DNA of 39,196 nt from an uncultured Oxalicibacterium sp. (GTDB taxonomy: Bacteria; Pseudomonadota; Gammaproteobacteria; Burkholderiales; Burkholderiaceae_D): the NCBI RefSeq assembly GCF_913776015.1, contig NZ_CAJYMD010000029.1:1-39196 (forward strand). The letters are read 5' to 3'. The position numbers and the translations under genes were made by a program. Below the pieces are notes generated by a model, which saw nothing but the letters and a program-made list of their open reading frames with translations, had not been told where the DNA came from and made no database searches. This document shows, piece after piece, positions 25,740 to 32,736 of the stretch; positions within the stretch are counted from its first letter, which is position 1, and the number at the start of each line of letters is the position of its first letter.

Positions 25740-26042
25740 ATGATTCTCGAACTCGTAGACATCCGCATCCAACCCGGCAAACAGGCCGAATTCGACGAAG
25801 CCGTGCAGCGCGGCCTGACCACCGTCATCGGCAAGGCCAAGGGTTACAAGGGCCACGCCATCAACAAGGGCATCGAATCTCCAGAGCGCTACGTCGTCCA
25901 GATTTACTGGGAAACGCTGGAAAACCACACCGTCGATTTCCGCGAATCGCCTGCTTTTCAGGAATGGCGCGGCATCGTCGGCCCGTTCTTCGCTGCACCG
26001 CCAGCAGTCGAGCACTTCAACATCGTGGCCAAATCGGCCTGA
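25740..26042 (+). CDS. Antibiotic biosynthesis monooxygenase (ABM) domain protein
   Basis: A 100-residue dimeric ferredoxin-like fold protein of the ABM family. It begins MILELVDIRIQPGKQAEFDEAV and includes KGYKGHAINKGIESPERYVVQIYWETLENHTVDFRESPAFQEWR, the usual ABM layout. Some members are cofactor-free oxygenases or heme-degrading enzymes, many have no known activity, and this sequence does not decide. AGGAA precedes the ATG. It is divergent from creA and shares a two-way terminator with the convergent DUF3144 gene. Confidence 0.85.
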   Translation: MILELVDIRIQPGKQAEFDEAVQRGLTTVIGKAKGYKGHAINKGIESPERYVVQIYWETLENHTVDFRESPAFQEWRGIVGPFFAAPPAVEHFNIVAKSA

Positions 26043-26140
26043 TTTTTTCTTACCGATACTGCCCCGCGATCTTCCAACCGTCCGTGCGCCGTCGCGCACT
26101 GGCACGTTGAAGAAAAAATTGCTGCCAGCGATCCCGCTCA

Positions 26141-26181
26141 CAAAAAAGCCCCGAACTGCATGAGAGTGTCGGGGCTTTTTT
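26141..26181. terminator. Bidirectional rho-independent terminator
   Basis: AGCCCCGA (26147-26154) pairs with TCGGGGCT (26169-26176). A-run on the left and T-run on the right make it work in both directions, serving the ABM gene (+) and the DUF3144 gene (-). Confidence 0.88.
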
Positions 26182-26202
26182 ATTGGTCGCATGATACGGC
26201 GA

Positions 26203-26541
26203 TCACTGATTCTTTTCAGGATGATATTTGTGGAAATTTTCCGTGTAATCACGCAGGTTTTCGCGCAGCATCTTTTCGAATTCACCACGGAAATACTTGA
26301 TGGCTGGATCGGTTTCCTTCTTGAAGACGTCCAGATTCGGGGCATCGACCGATGCGGCAAAGGCATTGAAACGCGCAGCGGCATACATGATGGCTGCACA
26401 GACCTGACCGCGGTCGGCCGTCTTGCAGGCTTCGTTGGCCAGACGGATGAAGTCGTCCGCCGCATCCCAGAATTTCTGGTTCGGATCGGGTTCCTTGGAA
26501 GTCTGGCGGGAAATGCTTTTCGGTTTGAAATCGTCACTCAT
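26203..26541 (-). CDS. DUF3144 domain protein
   Basis: A 112-residue helical cytosolic protein matching DUF3144. The start is put at the ATG at 26541 (MSDDFKPKSI); a longer frame to 26595 has no support. The pattern FWDAADDFIRLANEAC, AAIMYAAARFNAFAASV, and FEKMLRENLRDYTENFHKY is characteristic of the family, whose role is unknown. No signal peptide or membrane helix is present. It is a single gene ending at the shared terminator. Confidence 0.85.
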   Translation of the reverse strand: MSDDFKPKSISRQTSKEPDPNQKFWDAADDFIRLANEACKTADRGQVCAAIMYAAARFNAFAASVDAPNLDVFKKETDPAIKYFRGEFEKMLRENLRDYTENFHKYHPEKNQ

Positions 26542-26634
26542 GATCGTACATGTACTCAAAATGGAAATCGGGGACCGATCGTGAAAAACCGGCACGAAGC
26601 CGGCATTTTCACATGAATCGCTCGCGGCCGCCTA

Positions 26635-27057
26635 TCAAACCCAAGGATCGTAGGTGCCAAAGTTCCACAAGCGTCCTTCGGGATCACGGCAACTGAAGCC
26701 CTGACCTCCGTAATCCTCGAATTTCAGTTCGACCACGATCTGCGCACCGGCTGCCTTGGCACGTTCATACATCGCCTGTGCATCTTCCACCACCAGATAG
26801 GCACTTTGCGTCTCGAAACCGCCGATTTCATCCGGCTGCTTGATGAAGGCATCGAAATCGGTTTCGTTGCGCACCGATCCGATCATGATCATGCCGTTAC
26901 CGAAGGTCAGTTGCGCGTGGATGATGGTGCCGTCGGGATTCTTGTAAACATCATCCACTTCGAAGCCGAATGCCTTGCAGAGCCAATCGATGGCAGCAGC
27001 AGCATCGCGATAGCGCATGCCGGGGATGATGGTAGAACGCGTGTTGCGGGCTGTCAT
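26635..27057 (-). CDS. VOC family (glyoxalase/bleomycin-resistance fold) protein
   Basis: A 140-residue VOC-fold protein. The ATG at 27057 follows AGGAGGAG at good spacing, while the longer frame to 27171 would overlap the DUF2238 gene. It shows the paired beta-alpha-beta-beta-beta repeats, with IIPGMRYRDAAAAIDWLCKAFGFEV at the start and FSCRDPEGRLWNFGTY at the end, the pattern of the PhnB-like/YjbR-like VOC branch. The metal-ligand set of true glyoxalase I is not evident. The activity is unknown. It lies 76 bp after the DUF2238 gene. Confidence 0.85.
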   Translation of the reverse strand: MTARNTRSTIIPGMRYRDAAAAIDWLCKAFGFEVDDVYKNPDGTIIHAQLTFGNGMIMIGSVRNETDFDAFIKQPDEIGGFETQSAYLVVEDAQAMYERAKAAGAQIVVELKFEDYGGQGFSCRDPEGRLWNFGTYDPWV

Positions 27058-27133
27058 GTTCTCCTCCTGTATCGGGTTGCGGCAGCGACCTCGTTGAGTC
27101 GCCGCTCTTTTTCTGCGACAGCAATGCAGGACA

Positions 27134-27760
27134 TCAGTTCCGAGATGCCAGACGGGCAATCTGCCTATCATGCCAGCGTCGCAGAATCAGCAGCGCAAAC
27201 AGCGCACCCATGCAGGCAAACCACATGTCGGATTGCGTATCCCATTCATCGCCCTGCAAGCCAAGAAACTCGTCCGCACCTTGGCCCATGATGAGGGCCG
27301 CCCACCATTCAATCAGCTCATACCAGGCACTAATCGCCATCGCCACACAAAGAGAAAGAAACACCACCATCTTGCGCCCTGTTACATGTCCATTCCGCAC
27401 GAGGATCTCTTTCGCCACCAGTGCCGGCACCAAGCCTTGCCAGAAGTGACCGAGCTTGTCGTAGGGATTGCGCGCCAGATCGAACCAGTCCTGCACCACG
27501 AAACCGATCGGTACATGCGCGTAGGTGTACGTGCCGCCTACAATCAGGATCAGGGCATGCAGGAAAATCAGGAAGTAGAGCAGGCCGGTCAGCGGAAAGC
27601 GCTTGTATGTCCATGCCAGCACGGGTACGACGATCAGCACAGGCATGACTTCCATCAGCCAGGTCAGGCGGTCGTGCGTGATGCCAAAAGATACGATCAG
27701 TGTCAGAGCAAGAAGCGCAGCGACTATCAAAAGGATGCGAGGTGAAATGGGAGCCGTCAT
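27134..27760 (-). CDS. DUF2238 (YjdF-like) membrane protein
   Basis: A 208-residue inner-membrane protein with about six hydrophobic helices, fitting the DUF2238/YjdF family. Key patterns are GGTYTYAHVPIGF, RNPYDKLGHFWQGLVPAL, AWYELIEWWAAL and DEWDTQSDMWFACMGALFALL. The conserved histidines, aspartates and tryptophans suggest an enzymatic or metal-dependent membrane function, but none is established. It starts at the ATG at 27760 and lies upstream of the VOC gene on the same strand. Confidence 0.87.
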   Translation of the reverse strand: MTAPISPRILLIVAALLALTLIVSFGITHDRLTWLMEVMPVLIVVPVLAWTYKRFPLTGLLYFLIFLHALILIVGGTYTYAHVPIGFVVQDWFDLARNPYDKLGHFWQGLVPALVAKEILVRNGHVTGRKMVVFLSLCVAMAISAWYELIEWWAALIMGQGADEFLGLQGDEWDTQSDMWFACMGALFALLILRRWHDRQIARLASRN

Positions 27761-27841
27761 GATGAAAAAATAGTGATTTCGACAACATCACCATACCTCT
27801 TTTCGTGGCTCAGAAAATGAGTCTTCCCTTAATGTATTGAG

Positions 27842-27976
27842 TTGGCTCACAGTTTTTCAACCGATGCGTACGCTACGCCTGAAATCGTCAAACTGGAAGA
27901 ACGTGTCCACCACGGACTGATAAAAAGCGTGTTGAGCATCTCGCTCGACTATGCGGAAGATAGTAAAAAGCGATAA
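27842..27976 (+). other. Possible small ORF or gene remnant
   Basis: A 44-codon frame from TTG 27842 to TAA 27976 encodes a charged, amphipathic sequence (PEIVKLEERVHHGLIKSVLSIS) that looks more protein-like than the surrounding intergenic bases. It has no ribosome-binding site and is short. It may be the decayed 3' end of a lost gene, a small protein gene, or chance. The rest of 27761-28025 shows no gene. Confidence 0.25.
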
Positions 27977-28025
27977 ATCGGTTGAGATGAGAAATTAGCC
28001 GAGGCGACAAGCAAATTGCCTCTTT

Positions 28026-28640
28026 TCAACGCACCCGCGGCAGCGCCTTCGCATCGATCGCCGCACCGGCCGTGATGAAATGTCCGCCGGCGACATGATG
28101 AATCGTCCGCAGATCGTCGTGTCCGTCGAAATGCCAGCGACCATTGCTGAAAACACGCGTATCGGCTTGCGCATGCAGGATTTCGCCGAGAAACAGATCG
28201 TAGGTTTGCTGGATATGCGGCTCGGGATACAGACGACATTCCAGCCACGCCACACAGCTCTCGATCAATGGTGCCTTTGTCACCTTCCCCTCAAAAGTCG
28301 TCAGGCCGTAGGCTGCAAACTTGTCGCTTCCTTCCTGTGCCAGTGCGCTCCCCGAACTGCTGCCTAGCGTTTCCGTCAAGTCCGCCAAGGCAACCGTCGG
28401 CACTTGCAAGGCGAATTCGCCGGAAGCTTCGAGTAAGCCGCGCGTGTAGGTGCTCTTGTCGATCACTATGGCGACCTTGCCCGGTTTGAAATCCAGGGGC
28501 ATGGCCCAGGCTGCCGCCATGATGTTGCGCTTGCCATCATGTGCTGCACTGACCAGCACTGTCGGGCCGTGGTTGAGCAGGCGATAGGCTTTTTCGGGTT
28601 CGACGGGGTGACGATACTGCGTGATTGAAGTCGCGTTCAT
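28026..28640 (-). CDS. Flavin reductase-like FMN-binding protein
   Basis: A 204-residue protein of the flavin reductase (FMN-binding split-barrel) family. The ATG at 28640 (MNATSITQYRHP) has AGGAG upstream; the longer frame to 28820 would run across the promoter region of the copper locus. It shows NHGPTVLVSAAHDGKRNIMAAAWAMPLDFKPGKVAIVI and STYTRGLLEASGEFALQVP, the family core, followed by FAAYGLTTFEGKVTKAPLIESCVAWLEC. It could reduce free flavin for a partner enzyme or bind FMN for its own reaction. It is divergent from the first DUF2946 gene. Confidence 0.88.
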   Translation of the reverse strand: MNATSITQYRHPVEPEKAYRLLNHGPTVLVSAAHDGKRNIMAAAWAMPLDFKPGKVAIVIDKSTYTRGLLEASGEFALQVPTVALADLTETLGSSSGSALAQEGSDKFAAYGLTTFEGKVTKAPLIESCVAWLECRLYPEPHIQQTYDLFLGEILHAQADTRVFSNGRWHFDGHDDLRTIHHVAGGHFITAGAAIDAKALPRVR

Positions 28641-28814
28641 GCCAGCTCCTGACAAAAGACAAAGCTTAACGTGTGCCTGCATTGTTTGCCTGTTGCAACA
28701 TGCAGCGAAGCGAAATGCTACTTGGGCAACTTGTCCACTTGCCTGCCGTTCCGATCCGCACGTATCATGCGCAAAAACCTTCTTGCCTTGCCCATCGTGA
28801 AAATAACCGCCACC

Positions 28815-29192
28815 ATGCATCGCTGTGCCGCATGGATCGCCTGTCTGGCGATCCTGATGGCCGCATTGGCGCCGGCGATTTCACATGCGATGGCATCGCA
28901 TGCCGCGCACAAGGCATGGGTAGAAATCTGTACCGAACAGGGCAGCAAGATGATTCAGGTGACGGATCATGCCGATCCTGTGTCGCCCTCGGACTCCCAG
29001 CATCTGGGTCATGTCGAACATTGCCCGTTCTGCAAGACCAGCGCCTTCAGCGCGACATTGCCGCCAGTCGTGCCCAACGTCCTTGCGACAATCGAGCCTG
29101 TTCATACCCTTCCACTTCTCTATTACCACGCACCAGGCGGCCAGTTCGTCTGGAATGTCGCCGCTTCGCGCGCGCCTCCCGCACACGCCTGA
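28815..29192 (+). CDS. cruR: DUF2946 protein, CruR-like copper-responsive upstream regulator (copy 1)
   Basis: A 125-residue exported or membrane-inserted DUF2946 protein from the ATG at 28815 (MHRCAAWIACLAIL); an in-frame ATG at 28767 would add 16 residues. A hydrophobic signal-like segment leads to a histidine-rich stretch (HLGHVEH) and CPFC (29022-29033), then a C-terminal RAPP (29169-29180) six codons ahead of the stop. In Bordetella pertussis, CruR (BP2923) senses copper with a CXXC motif while being made: without copper the nascent chain stalls at RAPP and transcription goes on; with copper the stall is relieved and Rho ends transcription. Both motifs are here. It precedes a small unknown gene and the PCu(A)C chaperone gene. 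Confidence 0.75.
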   Translation: MHRCAAWIACLAILMAALAPAISHAMASHAAHKAWVEICTEQGSKMIQVTDHADPVSPSDSQHLGHVEHCPFCKTSAFSATLPPVVPNVLATIEPVHTLPLLYYHAPGGQFVWNVAASRAPPAHA

Positions 29193-29267
29193 TCTCGCAC
29201 TACACGTCCGCACGCGTCGCCTGATGGCGCGCATGTGTGGCCTGTTCAAGTCGCTTCAGGAGGCTGC
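29193..29267 (+). promoter_or_regulatory. Inter-cistronic leader after cruR copy 1, possible Rho entry region
   Basis: The 75 bp after the cruR1 stop begin with a C-rich, G-poor stretch (29193-29220, TCTCGCACTACACG and on) of the kind Rho uses. A very strong AGGAGG site (29258-29263) for the next gene closes it. Rho action is inferred from the Bordetella CruR model. Confidence 0.4.
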
Positions 29268-29489
29268 ATGTCTGCCAAACGCAAATTTGTCATTGCACTC
29301 AATGTGCTCGCGCTCGTCATCTTTTTTACGGACCTGACTGCAACTCGCCTGCTGGCGTCCGAACAATCCTCACCAAAAGAACGCTTGATTTTGCTTCCGG
29401 CATTACAGAAACAAGATACCTCGGCGGTGACATGCGCACACTCCCCGTGCGGTACCGACATACGCAAATCGGTCGTCACCTCGCACTGA
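29268..29489 (+). CDS. Small membrane-anchored or exported hypothetical protein in the copper locus
   Basis: An unrecognised 73-residue protein. The ATG at 29268 has AGGAGG four bases upstream, one of the best ribosome-binding sites in the window. Residues about 6-30 form a hydrophobic helix (signal anchor or signal peptide, with a possible cleavage after LLA), then a short charged part and near the C-terminus TCAHSPCG, a C-x4-C pair with a histidine that could hold copper. It lies between cruR1 and the PCu(A)C gene, 23 bp upstream of the latter, and should be coexpressed. A copper role is inferred from position only. Confidence 0.65.
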   Translation: MSAKRKFVIALNVLALVIFFTDLTATRLLASEQSSPKERLILLPALQKQDTSAVTCAHSPCGTDIRKSVVTSH

Positions 29490-29512
29490 ACTTTTATCTC
29501 AAGGAGAAATAG

Positions 29513-29989
29513 ATGAAACGCCTCGCCCTCGCTACCCTTCTGCTGGCCGTTGCCGGCGCGTCCCTTGCGCAAGTCAAGGTAACCGATCCGTGGGTGCGCG
29601 GCACCGTCGCTTCGCAAAAATCCACGGGGGCCTTTATGCAGTTGAGCAGCCCGACTGCCACGCGTCTGGTCGATGTCAGCGCACCGGACATGCGCGTCGA
29701 GATTCACGAAATGTCGATGCAAGGAGATGTGATGCGCATGAAGCAGATCACGGGCCTTGATCTGCCCGCCGGCAAGACAGTCGAATTGAAACCGGGTAGC
29801 TATCACCTGATGTTCTTCAACGTCAGGCATCAGCTCAAGGAAGGCGATACGGTCCCGCTCACGCTGACGTTCGAGAATGCGCAAAAGGCCCGCGAAACTG
29901 TCAAGGTGCAGGCCCCAGTGCGCGCATTAAATGCGCAAGTGCCTGCCGACATGGGGATGAAGATGAAAGAGGGACATTCGTCCCACTAG
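29513..29989 (+). CDS. PCu(A)C-type periplasmic copper chaperone
   Basis: A 158-residue exported Cu(I) chaperone of the PCu(A)C family, which delivers copper to the Cu(A) site of cytochrome c oxidase or to SCO. A signal peptide ends near SLA-Q (about 19). The copper motif H-x10-M-x21-H-x-M is exact: H65, M76, H98, M100. The C-terminus is rich in methionine and histidine (MGMKMKEGHSSH), which may give a second binding site. The ribosome-binding site AAGGAGA precedes the ATG. It lies 23 bp after the small hypothetical gene and 22 bp before the second cruR-like gene, so it is embedded in the copper locus. Confidence 0.95.
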   Translation: MKRLALATLLLAVAGASLAQVKVTDPWVRGTVASQKSTGAFMQLSSPTATRLVDVSAPDMRVEIHEMSMQGDVMRMKQITGLDLPAGKTVELKPGSYHLMFFNVRHQLKEGDTVPLTLTFENAQKARETVKVQAPVRALNAQVPADMGMKMKEGHSSH

Positions 29990-30011
29990 GTTAATTACGG
30001 CGCTTTGATTG

Positions 30012-30413
30012 ATGACACATCGACGTGTTTCCCTGCTGACCGTCTGGATGGCTTTGTTTGCCATCCTGCTGGGCACGCTCGCGCCGACGGTTTCCCATGC
30101 GCTCGCCAACGACAAGGTATTGGGTGTCATGCTGGAAATCTGCGCCAGCGATGGCATGCGCATGATCGACGTCAGCAAACAGAAGGCCGATGAGGAACAT
30201 GGCGATTCCAGTGGGACCGATCATCTTCTGCACATGGAAGACTGCCCTTTCTGTCGGGTGAGCAGTCACACGGTCTCGCTATTGCCAACAAGCTGGCAGT
30301 TTTTCCCGCTTGTTACGGCAACCGCACACTATCCACCCCTGTTTTATCGCGCACATCGCCCCTTGTTTGCCTGGGCATCTGCCCGATCGCGCGCGCCACC
30401 CACGTTTTCCTGA
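30012..30413 (+). CDS. cruR: DUF2946 protein, CruR-like copper-responsive upstream regulator (copy 2)
   Basis: A 133-residue DUF2946 protein from the ATG at 30012 (a TTG at 30009 would add one residue). A hydrophobic signal-like stretch (LTVWMALFAILLGTLAP) is followed by a histidine-rich segment and CPFC (30243-30254, in HMEDCPFCRVSSH). RAPP (30390-30401) lies four codons before the stop, in the tail SRAPPTFS. Both motifs match those essential for CruR in Bordetella. It directly heads the TonB receptor - PepSY - TonB receptor - SCO group, matching the Bordetella arrangement in which cruR precedes the TonB receptor gene bfrG. Only the two motifs and the hydrophobic N-terminus are clearly shared with copy 1, so the pair is not a recent duplication. 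Confidence 0.78.
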   Translation: MTHRRVSLLTVWMALFAILLGTLAPTVSHALANDKVLGVMLEICASDGMRMIDVSKQKADEEHGDSSGTDHLLHMEDCPFCRVSSHTVSLLPTSWQFFPLVTATAHYPPLFYRAHRPLFAWASARSRAPPTFS

Positions 30414-30514
30414 CGCTTTGCAATCGGCCGGCATGGTGCCGCCGATATCACTCGCACTCGCACTTGCACGCTCAGCGGCAAGGCAATGATTCATTTCATC
30501 AGGAAAGCATTTTC
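30414..30514 (+). promoter_or_regulatory. Inter-cistronic leader between cruR copy 2 and the TonB receptor, possible Rho entry region
   Basis: A 101-bp gap, the largest between coding sequences in this part. It holds a C-rich, G-poor tract with the imperfect hexamer repeat CTCGCA-CTCGCA-CTTGCA (30451-30468), the sort of unstructured tract used by Rho. AGGAAAG (30501-30507) serves the next gene. Confidence 0.45.
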
Positions 30515-32728
30515 ATGACCGCTCTCGGCCATCCTTTTATTCGTCGCCACACAACGACGCCATCCCATCCAGGCAAGCCAACACGCATTGCCGTGCTTCT
30601 GGCGTTCGCCTTTTCCGGCACGCCAGCATTTGCAGACGACACAAACGAGACGAAACAGACACTGCCGGTAGTGGAAGTCCGCGGCGCGCAAGAAAACAGC
30701 AAGCTGAATCTGGACACCCCCTCCACCACCGGTAGCCGCCTCGGGCTGACACCGCGAGAAACACCGGCCACAGTCACCATCGTCGATCGCGCCACCATCG
30801 ACGCGCGGGGTGCCGACGATACGCAGGAAATCCTGAAAGCGATTCCCGGCGTGACGGCACACAACGCGCCGGGCAGCATCGGTGTCAGTTATCGCGGCTT
30901 CAACAGCGGCTCATTGAGCCAACTCTACAACGGCATCGATGTCAAATATACGATCGCCAGTCGTGCGGTCGATAGCTGGATTTACGATCGCGTGGAAGCA
31001 ATCGGGGGCGCATCAAGTTTCCTGAACGGTGCAGGTGCGATCGGCGGCTCGATCAACTACATCACCAAGCTCGCGCAGCGTCAGGATATTTCGGAAGGCC
31101 GTATCCGACTCGGCACCGATAACCTGAAGGAAGCCTCAATCGGATTGAACCGCCACATCGCCGGTGGTGAAGAGGGCAGCCCGGCGCACTATGCACGCAT
31201 CGACCTCAATCATCGCGATGCCGGCAGCTGGATCGACGGCACCAAGACAACGTCCACGCAGTTGGCAACCTCGCTGCTGTCGGATCTCGGCCGCGGGCTG
31301 ACGCATACGCTGGCGTATGAATATCAGAATGAACAAGTCGATCGTCCCTACTGGGGCACGCCTTTACTGAAGCCGACCGTCGGAACCTTGCGCATTGATG
31401 AAGGTACACGCTTCAAGAACTACAACAGCGCCGACGGCGAATATGCGCAACGGGTTCAGTGGTTGCGCTCAATCACCGATCTGCAAGTCAATGATGCGCT
31501 GCATTTCACGAACACCTTCTACGCATATGATGCGCAACGCGACTATCGCAATGTGGAAACCTACACATTCAATACCGCGAACACTGCGGTCCTTCGATCC
31601 GGCGCCTTGTTGCAGCGTCACGATCAACGGCTGGTTGGCAATCGCATTGATGGTACCTACAAGAGCGAGCTAGGCGGTAAACGCAGTGACTGGTCGTTCG
31701 GGCTGGATGTCAGTCTGAACAAACAAACACGCTTTCCCAATAGCCTTACTGGCACTGTGAGCACAGTCAATCCCTATGCCTTCACGACTGGAAATTTTTT
31801 TGATGAAACCGGACTGACGCCTGGCTACAACCCGGATCGCACCAACAAGATCACCACGGTTGCCGCCTATCTGGAAAACCGAACGGCGCTGGTGCCAACA
31901 TTGAATCTTGTGACCGCATTACGCGTCGAGCGTATCGATCTGGATCTCATCAATCGCCGTGCCGTATCAGCGAGCGCACCGGCCAGCTACCAACGCAGCT
32001 ACACCCCTGTCACCGGCCGTATCGGACTCGTCTGGGATATCACACCAAACGCAATGGCCTATGTTCAATACGCCACCGCAGCCGATCCACCAGCGGGTTC
32101 ACTCTCGACCGCCAGCTTTGCCAATGCCATCACGAATACCGAGCTGACGACCGGCAAGCAGATTGAAATCGGCAGCAAGCTCGATTTCTGGCAAGGTCGC
32201 GGCAATGCGGCTATTGCGGCCTACAGCATTACCCGCGAAAATTTTGGCGTCACCGATCCGACCAACAGTGCCAACACACTGCTGGTCGGCAAGCAGACAT
32301 CCAACGGTATTGATCTGTCGCTCGGTCTGGAACTGACCCGCAACTGGTCAATGCAAGGTAGTTTTTCGTATGTAGATGCCTACTACAACGCATTTTTTGA
32401 CACCGCTTCAAGAGCAGGCAATACACCGAGCGGCACACCAGCCACAGTGGCCAATCTGTGGACGACCTATGCCTTCACATCCGCACTGAAAGGCAGCGCC
32501 GGCATTCGGCGCGTCGGCAAGGTGTACGGCAATGCAGCCAACACCACGGTCTGGCCGCATTACACCTTGCTCGATCTCGCACTGAGTTATCAGATCAGTC
32601 CGAAGGTGTCGCTCATCGGCCGCATCAAGAATGCCACGGATGAAATCTACGCTGCGAGTGTGAGTGCGAACTCGGTGTACCTCGGTGCGCCGCGCACAGC
32701 GGACGTCACCTTGCGTATCGCGTTCTGA
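30515..32728 (+). CDS. TonB-dependent outer membrane receptor 1
   Basis: A 737-residue outer-membrane barrel with an N-terminal plug. The ATG at 30515 (MTALGHPF) has AGGAAAG upstream. A long signal peptide ends near AFA-DD (about 41). A TonB box candidate is TLPVVEVRG. The plug runs from TGSRLGLTPRETPATVTIVD to INYITK, with GASSFLNGAGAIGGSINY in place of the usual GPASxLYGxGxxGG. The barrel ends VTLRIAF, with the terminal phenylalanine needed for assembly. The plug pattern is that of siderophore-type receptors; the location after cruR and beside PCu(A)C suggests copper or a copper complex as cargo, which is inference. The PepSY gene starts 8 bp on. Confidence 0.9.
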   Translation: MTALGHPFIRRHTTTPSHPGKPTRIAVLLAFAFSGTPAFADDTNETKQTLPVVEVRGAQENSKLNLDTPSTTGSRLGLTPRETPATVTIVDRATIDARGADDTQEILKAIPGVTAHNAPGSIGVSYRGFNSGSLSQLYNGIDVKYTIASRAVDSWIYDRVEAIGGASSFLNGAGAIGGSINYITKLAQRQDISEGRIRLGTDNLKEASIGLNRHIAGGEEGSPAHYARIDLNHRDAGSWIDGTKTTSTQLATSLLSDLGRGLTHTLAYEYQNEQVDRPYWGTPLLKPTVGTLRIDEGTRFKNYNSADGEYAQRVQWLRSITDLQVNDALHFTNTFYAYDAQRDYRNVETYTFNTANTAVLRSGALLQRHDQRLVGNRIDGTYKSELGGKRSDWSFGLDVSLNKQTRFPNSLTGTVSTVNPYAFTTGNFFDETGLTPGYNPDRTNKITTVAAYLENRTALVPTLNLVTALRVERIDLDLINRRAVSASAPASYQRSYTPVTGRIGLVWDITPNAMAYVQYATAADPPAGSLSTASFANAITNTELTTGKQIEIGSKLDFWQGRGNAAIAAYSITRENFGVTDPTNSANTLLVGKQTSNGIDLSLGLELTRNWSMQGSFSYVDAYYNAFFDTASRAGNTPSGTPATVANLWTTYAFTSALKGSAGIRRVGKVYGNAANTTVWPHYTLLDLALSYQISPKVSLIGRIKNATDEIYAASVSANSVYLGAPRTADVTLRIAF

Positions 32729-32736
32729 GCATCATC

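Noticed and set aside
27078-27115. Hairpin near 27078-27108 followed by a short T-run on the plus strand, resembling a terminator
   Set aside because: The genes on both sides run leftward, so a plus-strand terminator has no gene to serve; on the minus strand the hairpin is not followed by T residues, and the stem has a bulge of three bases.
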